From Halopseudomonas bauzanensis (GTDB lineage: Bacteria > Pseudomonadota > Gammaproteobacteria > Pseudomonadales > Pseudomonadaceae): DNA of 64,000 nt. Numbering within the stretch: the stretch's first letter is position 1; each line of letters opens with the position of its first letter. Positions 1 to 9,240 of this stretch are shown here, in pieces. The stretch is from assembly GCF_900114735.1 (NCBI RefSeq), contig NZ_FOUA01000003.1:248001-312000 (forward strand), read 5' to 3'. The translations under genes and the position numbers were made by a program. The notes beneath the pieces were generated by a model. The model did not search any database. It saw only the letters and a program-made list of their open reading frames with translations, and was not told where the DNA came from.

Positions 1-1097
1 ACCTGGTCTGCTTCGCGGTAAAGGCCAATTCCAACCTGGCAGTGCTGAACGTGCTGGCTCGCCTGGGCGCCGGCTTCGACATCGTGTCCGGCGGCGAGTT
101 GGAGCGGGTATTGGCCGCCGGTGGTGATCCGGCGCGGGTGGTGTTCTCCGGCCTGGGCAAGACCGAGGACGAAATGCGCCGCGCGCTGCAAGTCGGCATC
201 AAGTGCTTCAACGTGGAATCCACCGCCGAGCTGGAGCGCCTGCAGAAGGTCGCTGCCGAGCTGGGCGTGCAGGCGCCGGTATCCCTGCGGGTCAACCCCG
301 ATGTGGATGCCATGACCCACCCCTACATCTCTACCGGCCTCAAGGAAAACAAGTTCGGGATCGATATTGCCTCAGCGCTCGCGGTATACCGCCGGGCTGC
401 AGCTCTGCCAAATCTGGACGTGCAGGGTGCGGACTGCCATATCGGCTCCCAACTGACCGATGACACCCCGCTGATCGATGCCCTGGATCGCATGTTGCTG
501 CTGGTCGATCAACTGGCTGCCGAGGGTATCCAGGTCCACCATCTGGATCTGGGTGGCGGGCTGGGCGTGACCTACGACGACGAAACCCCACCCACGCCGG
601 GTGAGTATCTGGCCAAGGTGCGGGAGAAAGTGGCTGGGCGCGATTTGACCCTGCTGTTCGAACCGGGCCGTTCGATCGTTGCCAATGCCGGCCTGCTGCT
701 GACCCAGGTCAACCTGTTGAAGCCGACCGAGCACAAGAACTTCGCCATCATCGACGCGGCCATGAATGACCTGATCCGCCCGGCTCTGTACAGCGCCTGG
801 ATGGGCATCGATGCTGTGCGCCCACGCACCGACGTGGCGGCCAAGCCCTGGGATCTGGTCGGCCCGGTCTGCGAAACCGGTGATTTCCTCGGCAAGGACC
901 GGGAGCTGGCCTTGGCCGAGGGTGATCTGCTGGCGGTGCGTTCGGCCGGTGCCTACGGCTTCGTCATGAGTTCGAACTACAACACCCGCCCCCGTGCGGC
1001 CGAGGTGATGGTGGACGGTGCGGCAACACATCTGATTCGCCGCCGGGAGACGGTCAGCGAGCTGTTCGCCGGCGAGTCACTGCTGCCCGAGGCCTGA
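1..1097 (+). CDS. lysA: Diaminopimelate decarboxylase, 5' end outside window
   Basis: This enzyme converts meso-diaminopimelate to L-lysine and CO2 in the cytoplasm, using pyridoxal phosphate. The frame is open from base 3, and its first codons read FAVKAN, the motif that carries the PLP-binding lysine, so only the N-terminal few dozen residues are missing. Also visible are GGGLG (phosphate binding), EPGRS, and the substrate-binding CETGDF. It ends one base before dapF, giving the usual pseudomonad lysA-dapF lysine and peptidoglycan precursor operon. The identification is firm. Confidence 0.96.
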   Translation, partial: LVCFAVKANSNLAVLNVLARLGAGFDIVSGGELERVLAAGGDPARVVFSGLGKTEDEMRRALQVGIKCFNVESTAELERLQKVAAELGVQAPVSLRVNPDVDAMTHPYISTGLKENKFGIDIASALAVYRRAAALPNLDVQGADCHIGSQLTDDTPLIDALDRMLLLVDQLAAEGIQVHHLDLGGGLGVTYDDETPPTPGEYLAKVREKVAGRDLTLLFEPGRSIVANAGLLLTQVNLLKPTEHKNFAIIDAAMNDLIRPALYSAWMGIDAVRPRTDVAAKPWDLVGPVCETGDFLGKDRELALAEGDLLAVRSAGAYGFVMSSNYNTRPRAAEVMVDGAATHLIRRRETVSELFAGESLLPEA

Positions 1098-1098
1098 C

Positions 1099-1929
1099 AT
1101 GCTGCTGCGATTCACCAAGATGCACGGCCTGGGCAATGATTTCATGGTCATCGACCTGGTGACCCAGCATGCCCAGTTGTCGCCGAAACTGATCCGCCAG
1201 TGGAGCGATCGGCACACCGGCATCGGCTTCGATCAGTTGCTGGTGGTGGAACCGCCGGGCCATCCCGATGTGGATTTCCGCTATCGCATCTTCAATGCCG
1301 ATGGCAGCGAAGTGGAGCAGTGCGGCAACGGCGCGCGCTGTTTCGCCCGCTTCGTGCAGGACAAGCGCCTGACCGCGAAATCGGAAATCCGCGTGGAAAC
1401 AGCCGGCGGCCTGATCACCCTGAATGTCCGCCGTGACGGCCAGGTCACGGTGGACATGGGCGCGCCGCGCTTCACCCCGGCGCAGATCCCCTTTGCCGCC
1501 GATCATGAAGCCGTGAGCTACCCGCTGGAGGTCAATGGCCAGACGCTGGAAGTGGCCGCGCTATCCATGGGCAACCCCCATTGCGTGACCCTGGTGGATG
1601 ATCTCGACCACTATCCGGTGGCTGACATCGGCCCGCTGATCGAGCATCATCCGCGCTTCGCCAACCGGGTCAATGCCGGTTTCATGCAACTGGTGGATCA
1701 GCATCAGGCGCGGCTGCGCGTCCATGAGCGCGGTGCCGGCGAGACCCAGGCTTGCGGCACCGGTGCCTGTGCGGCCGCGGTGGCGGGTATCCGGCTCGGG
1801 CATCTGAAATCCCCGGTGACCATGCGCCTGCCAGGTGGCAACCTGAAAATCGAATGGGCCGGCCCCGGCCAGCCGGTAATGATGACCGGACCCGCCGCCC
1901 GGGTCTACGAAGGACAGATACGCATATGA
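1099..1929 (+). CDS. dapF: Diaminopimelate epimerase
   Basis: This PLP-independent racemase interconverts LL- and meso-diaminopimelate, the step that feeds LysA and peptidoglycan synthesis. The protein is 276 residues, normal for the family. The two catalytic cysteines are present in the paired motifs CGNGARC (near residue 75) and ACGTGAC (near residue 220), one in each of the two pseudo-symmetric domains. The ATG at 1099 follows the lysA stop directly. The 3' end overlaps the next start as ATGA, which suggests translational coupling through the operon. Confidence 0.97.
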   Translation: MLLRFTKMHGLGNDFMVIDLVTQHAQLSPKLIRQWSDRHTGIGFDQLLVVEPPGHPDVDFRYRIFNADGSEVEQCGNGARCFARFVQDKRLTAKSEIRVETAGGLITLNVRRDGQVTVDMGAPRFTPAQIPFAADHEAVSYPLEVNGQTLEVAALSMGNPHCVTLVDDLDHYPVADIGPLIEHHPRFANRVNAGFMQLVDQHQARLRVHERGAGETQACGTGACAAAVAGIRLGHLKSPVTMRLPGGNLKIEWAGPGQPVMMTGPAARVYEGQIRI

Positions 1930-2633
1930 GTAAAACCAGCCAGCCTCCAACCACTGAGCTGGATTCCAGCGTTGTGGCCGATTATCTGCTGCGCCATCCG
2001 GCTTTTTTTGTCGAGCACGACGAGCTGCTGCCCGAGTTGCTCATTCCGCACCAGTCCGGTCAGGCCGTATCGCTGGTGGAGCGGCAGGTCAAGCTGCTAC
2101 GCGAACGCAATATCGACGTGCGCCATCGGCTCGGCCAGTTGATGGACGTGGCCCGGGAAAACGACCGGTTGTTCGAGAAAAGCCGCCGGCTGATTCTCAA
2201 CCTGCTGGAATCGCCAGACGTGGAAGAGGTAATCGCCACCATCGAAGACAGTCTGCGTGATGACTTCCAGGTGCCCTTCGTCGCCCTTATCCTGTTCAGC
2301 GAGACACCACGCATCGGCAACGCCCGCTACACCACGCACGGCGAAGCCCGCGAGGCCATCGGCCATCTGCTGGACAGCGGCAAGACCCTCACCGGAGTGC
2401 TGCGCAGCCATGAGCTGACCTTCCTGTTCGGTGCCCAGGGCGAGGAAGTCGCCTCCACCGCTCTGGCACCGATTCAGCATCAAGGGCTGCATGGCGTGCT
2501 GGCGCTGGGCAGCCGCGACCCGCAGCAGTACAAGAGCGCCACCGGCACCCTGTTTCTCGGTTATATCGCCGACGCCCTGGCCCGGGTGCTGCTGCGCCAG
2601 CGACCGCTGAGCAGCGAGCCGCGGAGCCTGTAG
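1926..2633 (+). CDS. DUF484 family protein (GAF-like)
   Basis: This is a 235-residue member of the DUF484 family, which nearly always sits between dapF and xerC in pseudomonads and enterobacteria. Its biochemical role is not established. The N-terminal part ([12 protein letters not shown]) and a charged helical stretch near residues 50-85 ([12 protein letters not shown]) precede a GAF-like domain at about 95-225. I chose the ATG at 1926, which overlaps the dapF stop by four bases, although the frame stays open further upstream inside dapF. Its stop TAG overlaps the GTG start of xerC, so all four genes are tightly coupled. Confidence 0.9.
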   Translation: MSKTSQPPTTELDSSVVADYLLRHPAFFVEHDELLPELLIPHQSGQAVSLVERQVKLLRERNIDVRHRLGQLMDVARENDRLFEKSRRLILNLLESPDVEEVIATIEDSLRDDFQVPFVALILFSETPRIGNARYTTHGEAREAIGHLLDSGKTLTGVLRSHELTFLFGAQGEEVASTALAPIQHQGLHGVLALGSRDPQQYKSATGTLFLGYIADALARVLLRQRPLSSEPRSL

Positions 2634-3541
2634 TGAGCAGCGCGCCGCTGCTGACGGAGCTGGAGGCGTTCCTCGGGCATCTGCGCAGCGAGCGGCAACT
2701 GTCGCCCCGCACGCTGGAAGCCTATCGCCGCGACCTGGACAGCCTGTGCCGGTTTCTGGCCAAGCGCCAGGTCAGCGATTGGAACGCGGTGGACAGCGCC
2801 CTGCTGCGGCTCTATATCGCCAGCCGGCATCAGGCCGGATTGTCCGGTCGCAGCCTGCAACGCGAGCTGAGCGCGGTGCGCAGCCTGTATCGCTACCTGT
2901 TGCGCGAACGGCGTTGCCGGCACAACCCGGCGCTGGACCTGCGCCCGCCCAAGTCCCCCCGCAAGCTACCGCGCACCCTGGATGCCGACCTGGCGGCACA
3001 GCTGCTCGATACCGGCGAGGAAGAAGACTGGCTGACGATCCGCGACCACGCCATGCTCGAACTCTTCTATTCCTCTGGTCTGCGCCTGTCGGAACTGGCC
3101 AGCCTGGACATGGGCCGGCTGGATATCGACACCGGCGAAGTCCGGGTCATCGGCAAGGGCAACAAGACCCGGGTGCTGCCGGTGGGCCGTATGGCACGCC
3201 AGGCCTTGCGCAGCTGGTTCAAGGTACGGCCGGTAGTGGCGGACACCAACCAGCCGGTGTTCGTAGGCATGCAGGGCCGGCGGCTGACGCCACGGGCTAT
3301 CCAGTTGCGGGTTCGGCGTTACGGGGTCGAGCATATCGGCCAACATCTGTATCCGCATATGCTCCGGCATTCCTTTGCCAGCCATCTGCTGGAGTCATCA
3401 GGCGATCTGCGCGCGGTTCAGGAGCTGCTGGGCCATACCGATATCAGCACCACCCAGGTGTACACTCATCTGAATTTCCAGCATCTGGCCGAGGTGTATG
3501 ACAGCGCTCACCCCCGTGCCAGACGCAAGTCTGAAGGCTGA
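2633..3541 (+). CDS. xerC: Tyrosine recombinase XerC
   Basis: XerC acts with XerD at the dif site to resolve chromosome dimers at cell division. The 302-residue protein has an N-terminal SAM-like core-binding domain ([13 protein letters not shown]) and a C-terminal catalytic domain. The conserved residues are visible: Arg in SSGLRLSEL, Lys in GKGNKTR, HxxR in HMLRHSF, His in LGHTD, and the nucleophilic Tyr in TQVYTHL. Translation starts at a GTG overlapping the DUF484 stop. Position after dapF and DUF484 distinguishes it from xerD and from mobile-element integrases. Confidence 0.96.
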   Translation: MSSAPLLTELEAFLGHLRSERQLSPRTLEAYRRDLDSLCRFLAKRQVSDWNAVDSALLRLYIASRHQAGLSGRSLQRELSAVRSLYRYLLRERRCRHNPALDLRPPKSPRKLPRTLDADLAAQLLDTGEEEDWLTIRDHAMLELFYSSGLRLSELASLDMGRLDIDTGEVRVIGKGNKTRVLPVGRMARQALRSWFKVRPVVADTNQPVFVGMQGRRLTPRAIQLRVRRYGVEHIGQHLYPHMLRHSFASHLLESSGDLRAVQELLGHTDISTTQVYTHLNFQHLAEVYDSAHPRARRKSEG

Positions 3542-3555
3542 CCGGATTGCTTATC

Positions 3556-4254
3556 ATGTTTCAATTGCTGACCTTTGATCTGGACAACACCCTGTGGGAG
3601 ACCGAGTCGGTGGTTGCGGCTGCCGAACAGACCCTGCTGGAGTGGCTGGACCGACACGCCCCTCTGTTCACCCAGCGGCTGGACCGGGAAGCCCGACGGG
3701 CTCTGCGCCATGAGGTGCTGGCTGGCGACCCCGCGCTGCGTCACCGCGTCACCGCGCTACGCATCGCCGTGCTGGAACATGGGCTGCGCAAGGCTGGTTA
3801 TACCGCCGAGCAGGCGGCAGAGCTGTCGCTGGCCGGCTTCGAGGTGTTTCTCGAGGCGCGCCATGCACTGACCTTCTTTCCCCACTGCGAGCCGCTGCTG
3901 GAAGAGCTGGCCCGGCATTATCAGTTGGCGACCATTTCCAATGGCAATGCCGACGTGCGCCGGCTGGGGCTGGAAAAGTATTTCAAGATCATCGTTTCCG
4001 CCGATGAGGTCGGTCTGAGCAAACCCGATCCCGCGCCCTTTCTCGTCGCGCTGGAGCGCGCCGGGGTGGAGCCGCACCAAGCGTTGCATATCGGTGATCA
4101 TCCGATAGACGACATCCAGGGCGCCCGTGAAGCTGGGTTGCATACCCTGTGGTTCAACCGTTTGGGGCTGGAGTGGGCGGAGGCGGAACGCCCCCATGGC
4201 GAGGTGCGCTGCCTGAGCGAGATTCCCGACTGGCTGCGCAACTATCGGGGCTGA
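3556..4254 (+). CDS. HAD-superfamily hydrolase, subfamily IA
   Basis: This is a 232-residue haloacid-dehalogenase-like phosphatase. Motif I is FDLDNTLW near residue 7 (nucleophile and acid Asp), motif II is TISNGN, motif III is the Lys in LSKPDP, and motif IV is IGDHPIDDIQGA. An alpha-helical cap lies between motifs I and II. The ATG at 3556 gives an N-terminus that starts just before motif I. It follows xerC by 14 bases and is probably the last gene of the lysA-dapF operon. Its substrate cannot be told from sequence; relatives act on FMN and other small phosphates. Confidence 0.88.
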   Translation: MFQLLTFDLDNTLWETESVVAAAEQTLLEWLDRHAPLFTQRLDREARRALRHEVLAGDPALRHRVTALRIAVLEHGLRKAGYTAEQAAELSLAGFEVFLEARHALTFFPHCEPLLEELARHYQLATISNGNADVRRLGLEKYFKIIVSADEVGLSKPDPAPFLVALERAGVEPHQALHIGDHPIDDIQGAREAGLHTLWFNRLGLEWAEAERPHGEVRCLSEIPDWLRNYRG

Positions 4255-4278
4255 GCCTCAGCGCCCGATGGAAATACA

Positions 4279-4306
4279 ACGAGCCCGCGGCGACCGACGG
4301 GCTCGT
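4279..4306 (-). terminator. Hairpin downstream of sutA
   Basis: An inverted repeat with nine-base arms, ACGAGCCCG and CGGGCTCGT, surrounds a 10-base loop between the convergent HAD-hydrolase and sutA genes. No clean U-tract follows on either strand, so function as an intrinsic terminator is plausible but not certain. Confidence 0.5.
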
Positions 4307-4321
4307 CAATACCGCGATACG

Positions 4322-4627
4322 TCAGATCGGCCGGCTGCCGTACTTCCCTTCTGGCTTTTTCGGCGGATCACCCAGTGCGTTGTTGTCGACTTCCTGGACC
4401 TTGCCGCCGCGTGCAAGGAACTCCTCCATCTGCCGCGCCAGCATTTCACGCTCCCGAGCCTTGGCTTCCAGGGATAACCCTTCCAGAGGGTCTTCCTGAT
4501 TGGCCGACTTCTTGCGCGGTTTTACCGCGGGCTCATCATCGCTCTCCATGGCATCGGTTTCATCAACATCACTGTTGTCCACCTCTTCTTCCTGCAGGTC
4601 ATCATCTTCGATATCGTCTTCACTCAT
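4322..4627 (-). CDS. sutA: Transcriptional regulator SutA
   Basis: SutA is a small RNA-polymerase-associated factor known from Pseudomonas aeruginosa, where it supports expression during slow growth. The 101-residue product has the family layout: a very acidic, probably disordered N-terminal half (MSEDDIEDDDLQEEE), a helix with REMLARQMEEFLARGGKVQE, and a C-terminal tail ending DPPKKPEGKYGSRPI. The start has a strong GGAGG ribosome site a few bases upstream. The position between the xerC-HAD region and amtB matches the P. aeruginosa order as I recall it. Confidence 0.9.
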   Translation of the reverse strand: MSEDDIEDDDLQEEEVDNSDVDETDAMESDDEPAVKPRKKSANQEDPLEGLSLEAKAREREMLARQMEEFLARGGKVQEVDNNALGDPPKKPEGKYGSRPI

Positions 4628-4750
4628 GGCGTTCCTCCGCTTGAAACTTGGCTATATATAGCGCAACAGAGGGATTTGAACAGAGGGTAAGGAAAAAAAT
4701 TTGCCTCATCGAGATGATGTTGCCTGCCCGGCAGGGGCCCGGCCCGTGGA

Positions 4751-5206
4751 TCAGAGGTCCTGCAGGCGCCCGCATTGCTCGGCCAGGCGGCGGGTCTCCC
4801 CTTGCTCCAGCGCCAACATGTTGCGCATCAGTTCAGCCGCCGCCGGGATCGCCGCGCGACCGGTCATCGAGGTGTACACTTCGATCAGCTGACCATGCAG
4901 CTCGAACAGCTGTTCATTGATTTCATTGAAATCCTTACCGACGAAGCTCAATTCCCACCTGGCTCTTGGCGGCAGGTCTTCGCCAATATGCTCATACAGC
5001 CAGGTCCGGCTTTCCGCCTTGCCGGCCTGCGCCCGGAACTGATCCACCTTGCGGGCGATATCACGCTCATGGCCGGCCACGTACTCCATCAACCACCGGC
5101 TGCGCTGGTCGGTATCAGGGGTGATGGCCTGTTCCAGACAGTCAGCAATGATGGTGTGCAGATCGCTAGTCCATTCCAGCAGATAATCGAACGTCTCGGC
5201 TTTCAT
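4751..5206 (-). CDS. Conserved hypothetical helical protein
   Basis: This is a 151-residue soluble protein without signal peptide or membrane segment. It is rich in predicted helices and has scattered His/Glu pairs (YVAGHERDIARKVDQF, NEINEQLFELHGQLIE), which would fit a four-helix bundle of ferritin-like or hemerythrin-like type, but I cannot assign metal ligands. A GGGAG ribosome site precedes the ATG. Pseudomonads carry a gene of this kind between sutA and amtB. Function unknown. Confidence 0.75.
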   Translation of the reverse strand: MKAETFDYLLEWTSDLHTIIADCLEQAITPDTDQRSRWLMEYVAGHERDIARKVDQFRAQAGKAESRTWLYEHIGEDLPPRARWELSFVGKDFNEINEQLFELHGQLIEVYTSMTGRAAIPAAAELMRNMLALEQGETRRLAEQCGRLQDL

Positions 5207-5285
5207 GCAAATCTCCCTTGGCGAATGATGCGTTCACAACTTGTGACTCTGTCGGAGCCGGCAAGTTTTGCAGTTTTTGCCCAGG

Positions 5286-5322
5286 TAAAAACGCAGACAG
5301 GGCGCATATGCGCCCTGTCTGC
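5286..5322 (-). terminator. Intrinsic terminator of glnK-amtB
   Basis: A perfect 30-base palindrome with 15-base arms (GCAGACAGGGCGCAT and its complement) is followed, on the minus strand, by GTTTTT. It starts ten bases after the amtB stop and is a textbook rho-independent terminator for the minus-strand operon. Confidence 0.85.
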
Positions 5323-5331
5323 CATCAGCCA

Positions 5332-6576
5332 TCACTTGTTGCCGGTGAACTCGGGGTAGGCTTCCATCCCGCATTCGGAGATATCCACACCTTCGTATTC
5401 TTCCGCCTCGGAGATCCGGATGCCGATCACCGCCTTGATAACGCTCCAGATAATCAGGCTGGCGAGAAACACCCAAGCGAAGATGGCGATCACGCCCAGC
5501 AGCTGCCCACCGAAGGTCGCCTCGGCATTGCTCAGCGGTACCGCCAGCACGCCCCAGATACCAGCCGAGCCGTGGGCGGAGATGGCACCGGCCGGATCGT
5601 CGATTTTCACCCGGTCCAGCGCCAGCACGCTGAAGACCACGATCACACCACCCACCGCACCGACCAGCAAAGCACCGAAGGCCGTGGGCGACAACGGATC
5701 GGCGGTGATGGACACCAGCCCCGCGAGCGCACCGTTGAGCAGCATGGTCAGGTCAGTCTTGCCGAACAGCAGGCGCGACACGATCATCGCGGCGATCAGC
5801 CCACCCGCTGCCGCCAGGTTGGTATTGACCATCACCTGGGCCACGTTATTGGCCGACTCGATGTCGGAAATCTTCAGCTCGGAGCCGCCGTTGAAGCCGA
5901 ACCAGCCCATCCACAGGATGAAGATACCCAGGGTGGACAGGGCCAGGTTACACCCCGGAATGGCATTGATCTGACCATTCGGGCCGTACTTGCCCTTGCG
6001 CGGCCCCAGCAGGATGACCCCGGCCAGCGCTGCGGCAGCACCTGCCATGTGCACGATGCCGGAGCCTGCGTAATCGGAGTAGCCCATCTCGCTCAACCAG
6101 CCGCCACCCCAGCTCCAGGCGCCCTGAATGGGATAGATGAAGCCGGTCATGATCACCGCGAACAGCAGGAATGCCCACAACCGCATACGCTCGGCGACGG
6201 CGCCCGAGACGATGGACATGCAAGCCCCGGCAAAGACGATCTGGAAGAAGAAATCGGCGCGGCTGGAATAATACGGCGCGTCGTCCCCTCCGGCCATGAC
6301 TGCATCAAGGGTGTTTTCCTGCCCAATCAGCATGCCCAGGCTTGGAAAGATCGGCCCCGTGGATGAGTACATGATGTAGTAGCCGACCATCAGGTACATG
6401 ATCGACGCGATGGCGAACAGTGCGATGTTCTTGGCAAGAATCTCGGTTGTACTCTTGGTGCGCACCAGGCCGGCCTCGAGCATGGCAAAACCGCAGGCCA
6501 TCCACATTACCAGCACGGCACACATCAGAAAATAGAACGTATCAAGCGCGTACTTCAGTTGTACGATGTCTTCCAT
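5332..6576 (-). CDS. amtB: Ammonium transporter AmtB
   Basis: AmtB is a trimeric inner-membrane channel for ammonium/ammonia. The 414-residue product has about 11 hydrophobic segments. It shows the family signatures MACGFAMLEAGLVRTKS, GSGIVHMAGAAAALAG with the first pore histidine, and HGSAGIWGVLAVPL with the second. No cleavable signal peptide precedes the first membrane segment, unlike the E. coli protein. The ATG at 6576 has a GGGGG ribosome site upstream. It lies 53 bases downstream of glnK, the standard pair in which the PII protein blocks the channel under nitrogen excess. Confidence 0.96.
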   Translation of the reverse strand: MEDIVQLKYALDTFYFLMCAVLVMWMACGFAMLEAGLVRTKSTTEILAKNIALFAIASIMYLMVGYYIMYSSTGPIFPSLGMLIGQENTLDAVMAGGDDAPYYSSRADFFFQIVFAGACMSIVSGAVAERMRLWAFLLFAVIMTGFIYPIQGAWSWGGGWLSEMGYSDYAGSGIVHMAGAAAALAGVILLGPRKGKYGPNGQINAIPGCNLALSTLGIFILWMGWFGFNGGSELKISDIESANNVAQVMVNTNLAAAGGLIAAMIVSRLLFGKTDLTMLLNGALAGLVSITADPLSPTAFGALLVGAVGGVIVVFSVLALDRVKIDDPAGAISAHGSAGIWGVLAVPLSNAEATFGGQLLGVIAIFAWVFLASLIIWSVIKAVIGIRISEAEEYEGVDISECGMEAYPEFTGNK

Positions 6577-6629
6577 AATCAAGCCCCCCAGATAGGCTTT
6601 ATTACTTTGTAAGCGAATGCAGCGACGCG

Positions 6630-7013
<384 letters not shown>

Positions 7014-7184
7014 CTATGCCGAGTTAAAGCCTTTTAAAATCGGACTTTGCACGGATGCGTGCAGAAAACCCGCAGCACACCGCCCCGCGCGGCCTGATGC
7101 AGTTGCCCACCGCATCGTGCACCGGATCACATTTTCGGCACTGCGCTATTCGGTTCCGCGGGTGATCCGGATACTCTGGCTCTT

Positions 7185-7200
7185 TGCAGAAACCCTGCCA
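7185..7200 (-). promoter_or_regulatory. Sigma-54-type promoter for glnK
   Basis: On the minus strand the sequence reads TGGCAGGGTTTCTGCA. It has the essential GG and GC doublets exactly ten bases apart and close agreement with TGGCAC-N5-TTGCA. Transcription would begin near 7173, leaving a leader of about 205 bases before glnK. Confidence 0.55.
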
Positions 7201-7274
7201 TATTTGAAATATCTTTTATTTTCAATTGGTTGAATAAATTCCGGGATGAGAATGGCAATGATGGCGGCCGGAGC

Positions 7275-7291
7275 CGCACCAGCGTGGTGCG
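7275..7291. promoter_or_regulatory. NtrC-like enhancer site
   Basis: The sequence GCACC-AGCGT-GGTGC is a perfect dyad. It matches ten of the twelve fixed bases of the NtrC consensus TGCACC-N5-GGTGCA. It lies about 75-105 bases upstream of the proposed sigma-54 promoter, a normal enhancer distance. Confidence 0.6.
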
Positions 7292-7425
7292 CTGCAGTCG
7301 CGTCAATGCGCCAGAGTCGGGCAGCGCAGCGGGTGCCGTTTTGGGGCGTGGGGCGGCGGATGTTAGACTCGCACAGCCAGACCGGCCGCGGCCGGCTCCT
7401 TTCAATTACCGGAAACGGAACGCAT

Positions 7426-7668
7426 ATGCTGCATAAAGTCTTGTTTGATACCGTCGGCAATCAGGCAGCAAAACTGCTGATGAGCGATGGAACACGGCCC
7501 ACCGCCGAAGTCGAGCGCCAGCTCAAGGCCATGCTGCAAAGCGCACTGGCCAAGCTGGATGTGGTGAGCCGGGAGGAATTCGATACCCAGCAGACCGTCC
7601 TGCTGCGCACCCGGGAACGCCTGGAAGCGCTGGAGAAGCGGGTGGCGGAGCTGGAACAGCAACCCTGA
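7426..7668 (+). CDS. ubiK: Ubiquinone biosynthesis accessory factor UbiK
   Basis: UbiK (YqiC/BMFP family) is an accessory factor for aerobic ubiquinone synthesis that works with UbiJ in enterobacteria. The 80-residue product has the family's amphipathic N-terminal helix (KVLFDTVGNQAAKLL) and a C-terminal coiled coil (VVSREEFDTQQTVLLRTRERLEALEKRVAELEQ). I start it at the ATG at 7426, although the frame is open further upstream, because the family begins here. It precedes comM as in other pseudomonads. Confidence 0.9.
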   Translation: MLHKVLFDTVGNQAAKLLMSDGTRPTAEVERQLKAMLQSALAKLDVVSREEFDTQQTVLLRTRERLEALEKRVAELEQQP

Positions 7669-7716
7669 CGGCACCGCCGTCGCAGCCTCCCGGGCGGAGG
7701 CGATCAAGGAGTGATC

Positions 7717-9240
7717 ATGTCCCTGGCGATTGTCCACAGCCGCGCCAAGCTGGGTATCCAGGCGCCACCGGTGATGGTGGAGGTGCATCTGGCCAACGGC
7801 ATGCCGAGCCTGACGCTGGTCGGACTGCCGGAAACCGCCGTACGGGAAAGCAAGGACCGGGTGCGCAGCGCCCTGCAGAATGCCCGGCTGGAATTTCCCA
7901 GCCTCAAACGCATCACCATCAACCTGGCGCCGGCCGACCTGCCAAAGGAAGGCGGGCGCTTCGATCTCGCTATCGCCCTTGGATTACTGGCCGCCAGTGG
8001 CCAGATACCTCCCGCCAGCCTGGAGCGCTGCGAAGTGTTGGGCGAGCTGGCCCTCTCCGGCGAACTGCGCCCGGTCCAGGGCGTGTTGCCTGCCGCTCTG
8101 GCCTGCCGGGATAACCAGCGCACCCTGCTGCTGCCCCGCGCCAATGCGGCCGAGGCGGCGCTGGTGCAGGGGGTGGAGATCATCGCTGCCGAACATCTGC
8201 TGGAGCTATGCGAGCATCTGCGCGGCGAGCAGCTGTTGCCAGCGGTGGCGGCCGGCTCACGACCACCACCGGCCGGCAACCTGCCCGATCTGCGCGACGT
8301 GCAGGGACAGGCCCAGGCCAAGCGCGCGCTGATCGTGGCCGCCGCCGGTTCCCATAATCTGTTGCTGTTCGGCCCACCGGGTACCGGCAAAACATTACTC
8401 GCCAGCCGCCTGCCCGGTATCCTGCCGGCGCTGGAGGAAGAGCAAGCGCTGGAAGTGGCGGCGATCCAGTCCGTCTGCGGACGCGGCATGTTGCAGCATT
8501 GGCCGACCCGCCCGTTCCGCGCGCCCCACCATGGGGCATCCGCCGCGGCGCTGGTGGGCGGCGGCAGCCAACCACGGCCGGGGGAGATCAGCCAGGCACA
8601 TCACGGCGTGCTGTTTCTCGATGAACTGCCGGAGTTTGATCGCAAGGTGCTGGAGATGCTGCGCGAGCCGATGGAGTCGGGCGAGATCCATATCGCCCGG
8701 GCACGCGAGCAACTGACCTTTCCTGCGCGGTTTCAGCTAATCGCCGCGATGAATCCGTGCCCCTGCGGTTATCAGGGCGACCCGTCCGGGCGCTGCCGCT
8801 GTTCACCGGAACAGGTGGAACGTTACCGCAGCAAACTGTCCGGCCCGCTGCTGGATCGTATCGATCTGCATCTGGCCATGCACAACGAGGCGTTCAGTCT
8901 CACCGGGCAGACCGTCGGCAAACCCGACAGCGCCGAGGCTGGCGCTGCAGTCGCTGCCGCCCGTCAGCGTCAGCTCGACCGTCAGGGCTGCCTGAATGCC
9001 TATCTGGATCTGTCCGATGTGCGCCAGCATTGCGCGCTGCCAACGGCCGACGCGAGCTGGCTGGAAAAGGCGGTGGCGCAGCTGGGATTATCGCGGCGGG
9101 CCAGCCATCGCGTCCTGAAGGTGGCACGCACCTTGGCCGATCTCGAACAGCAGCCGGTGATCGGGCGGCCGCACCTGGCCGAGGCATTGCAGTATCGGCA
9201 ACTGGATCGCCAGCCGCTGGATCGCCTGCCACTCAGCTAG
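7717..9240 (+). CDS. comM: YifB/ComM family Mg-chelatase-like AAA+ ATPase
   Basis: ComM is a hexameric helicase that promotes branch migration during natural transformation. The product is about 507 residues. It has an N-terminal Lon-protease-like fold (LVGLPETAVRESKDRVRSAL), a AAA+ core with Walker A GPPGTGKT near residue 220 and Walker B LFLDELPEF, a zinc-binding CPCGYQGDPSGRCRC cluster, and a C-terminal lid (SRRASHRVLKVARTLADL). The ATG at 7717 has AAGGA at good spacing and is preferred over an in-frame GTG six bases earlier. It overlaps the convergent next gene by eight bases. Confidence 0.93.
   Translation: MSLAIVHSRAKLGIQAPPVMVEVHLANGMPSLTLVGLPETAVRESKDRVRSALQNARLEFPSLKRITINLAPADLPKEGGRFDLAIALGLLAASGQIPPASLERCEVLGELALSGELRPVQGVLPAALACRDNQRTLLLPRANAAEAALVQGVEIIAAEHLLELCEHLRGEQLLPAVAAGSRPPPAGNLPDLRDVQGQAQAKRALIVAAAGSHNLLLFGPPGTGKTLLASRLPGILPALEEEQALEVAAIQSVCGRGMLQHWPTRPFRAPHHGASAAALVGGGSQPRPGEISQAHHGVLFLDELPEFDRKVLEMLREPMESGEIHIARAREQLTFPARFQLIAAMNPCPCGYQGDPSGRCRCSPEQVERYRSKLSGPLLDRIDLHLAMHNEAFSLTGQTVGKPDSAEAGAAVAAARQRQLDRQGCLNAYLDLSDVRQHCALPTADASWLEKAVAQLGLSRRASHRVLKVARTLADLEQQPVIGRPHLAEALQYRQLDRQPLDRLPLS

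Noticed and set aside
372-1031. Long minus-strand frame opposite lysA
   Set aside because: The plus-strand frame carries all lysA motifs; long antisense frames are common in GC-rich genes.
5218-6366. A 382-codon plus-strand frame opposite amtB
   Set aside because: AmtB on the minus strand has full family signatures; the plus-strand product is His/Gln-rich and not protein-like.
7049-7064. TGCACGGATGCGTGCA as an NtrC site
   Set aside because: Half-site spacing is one base short, and it would lie downstream of the better sigma-54 promoter. The site at 7275 fits better.
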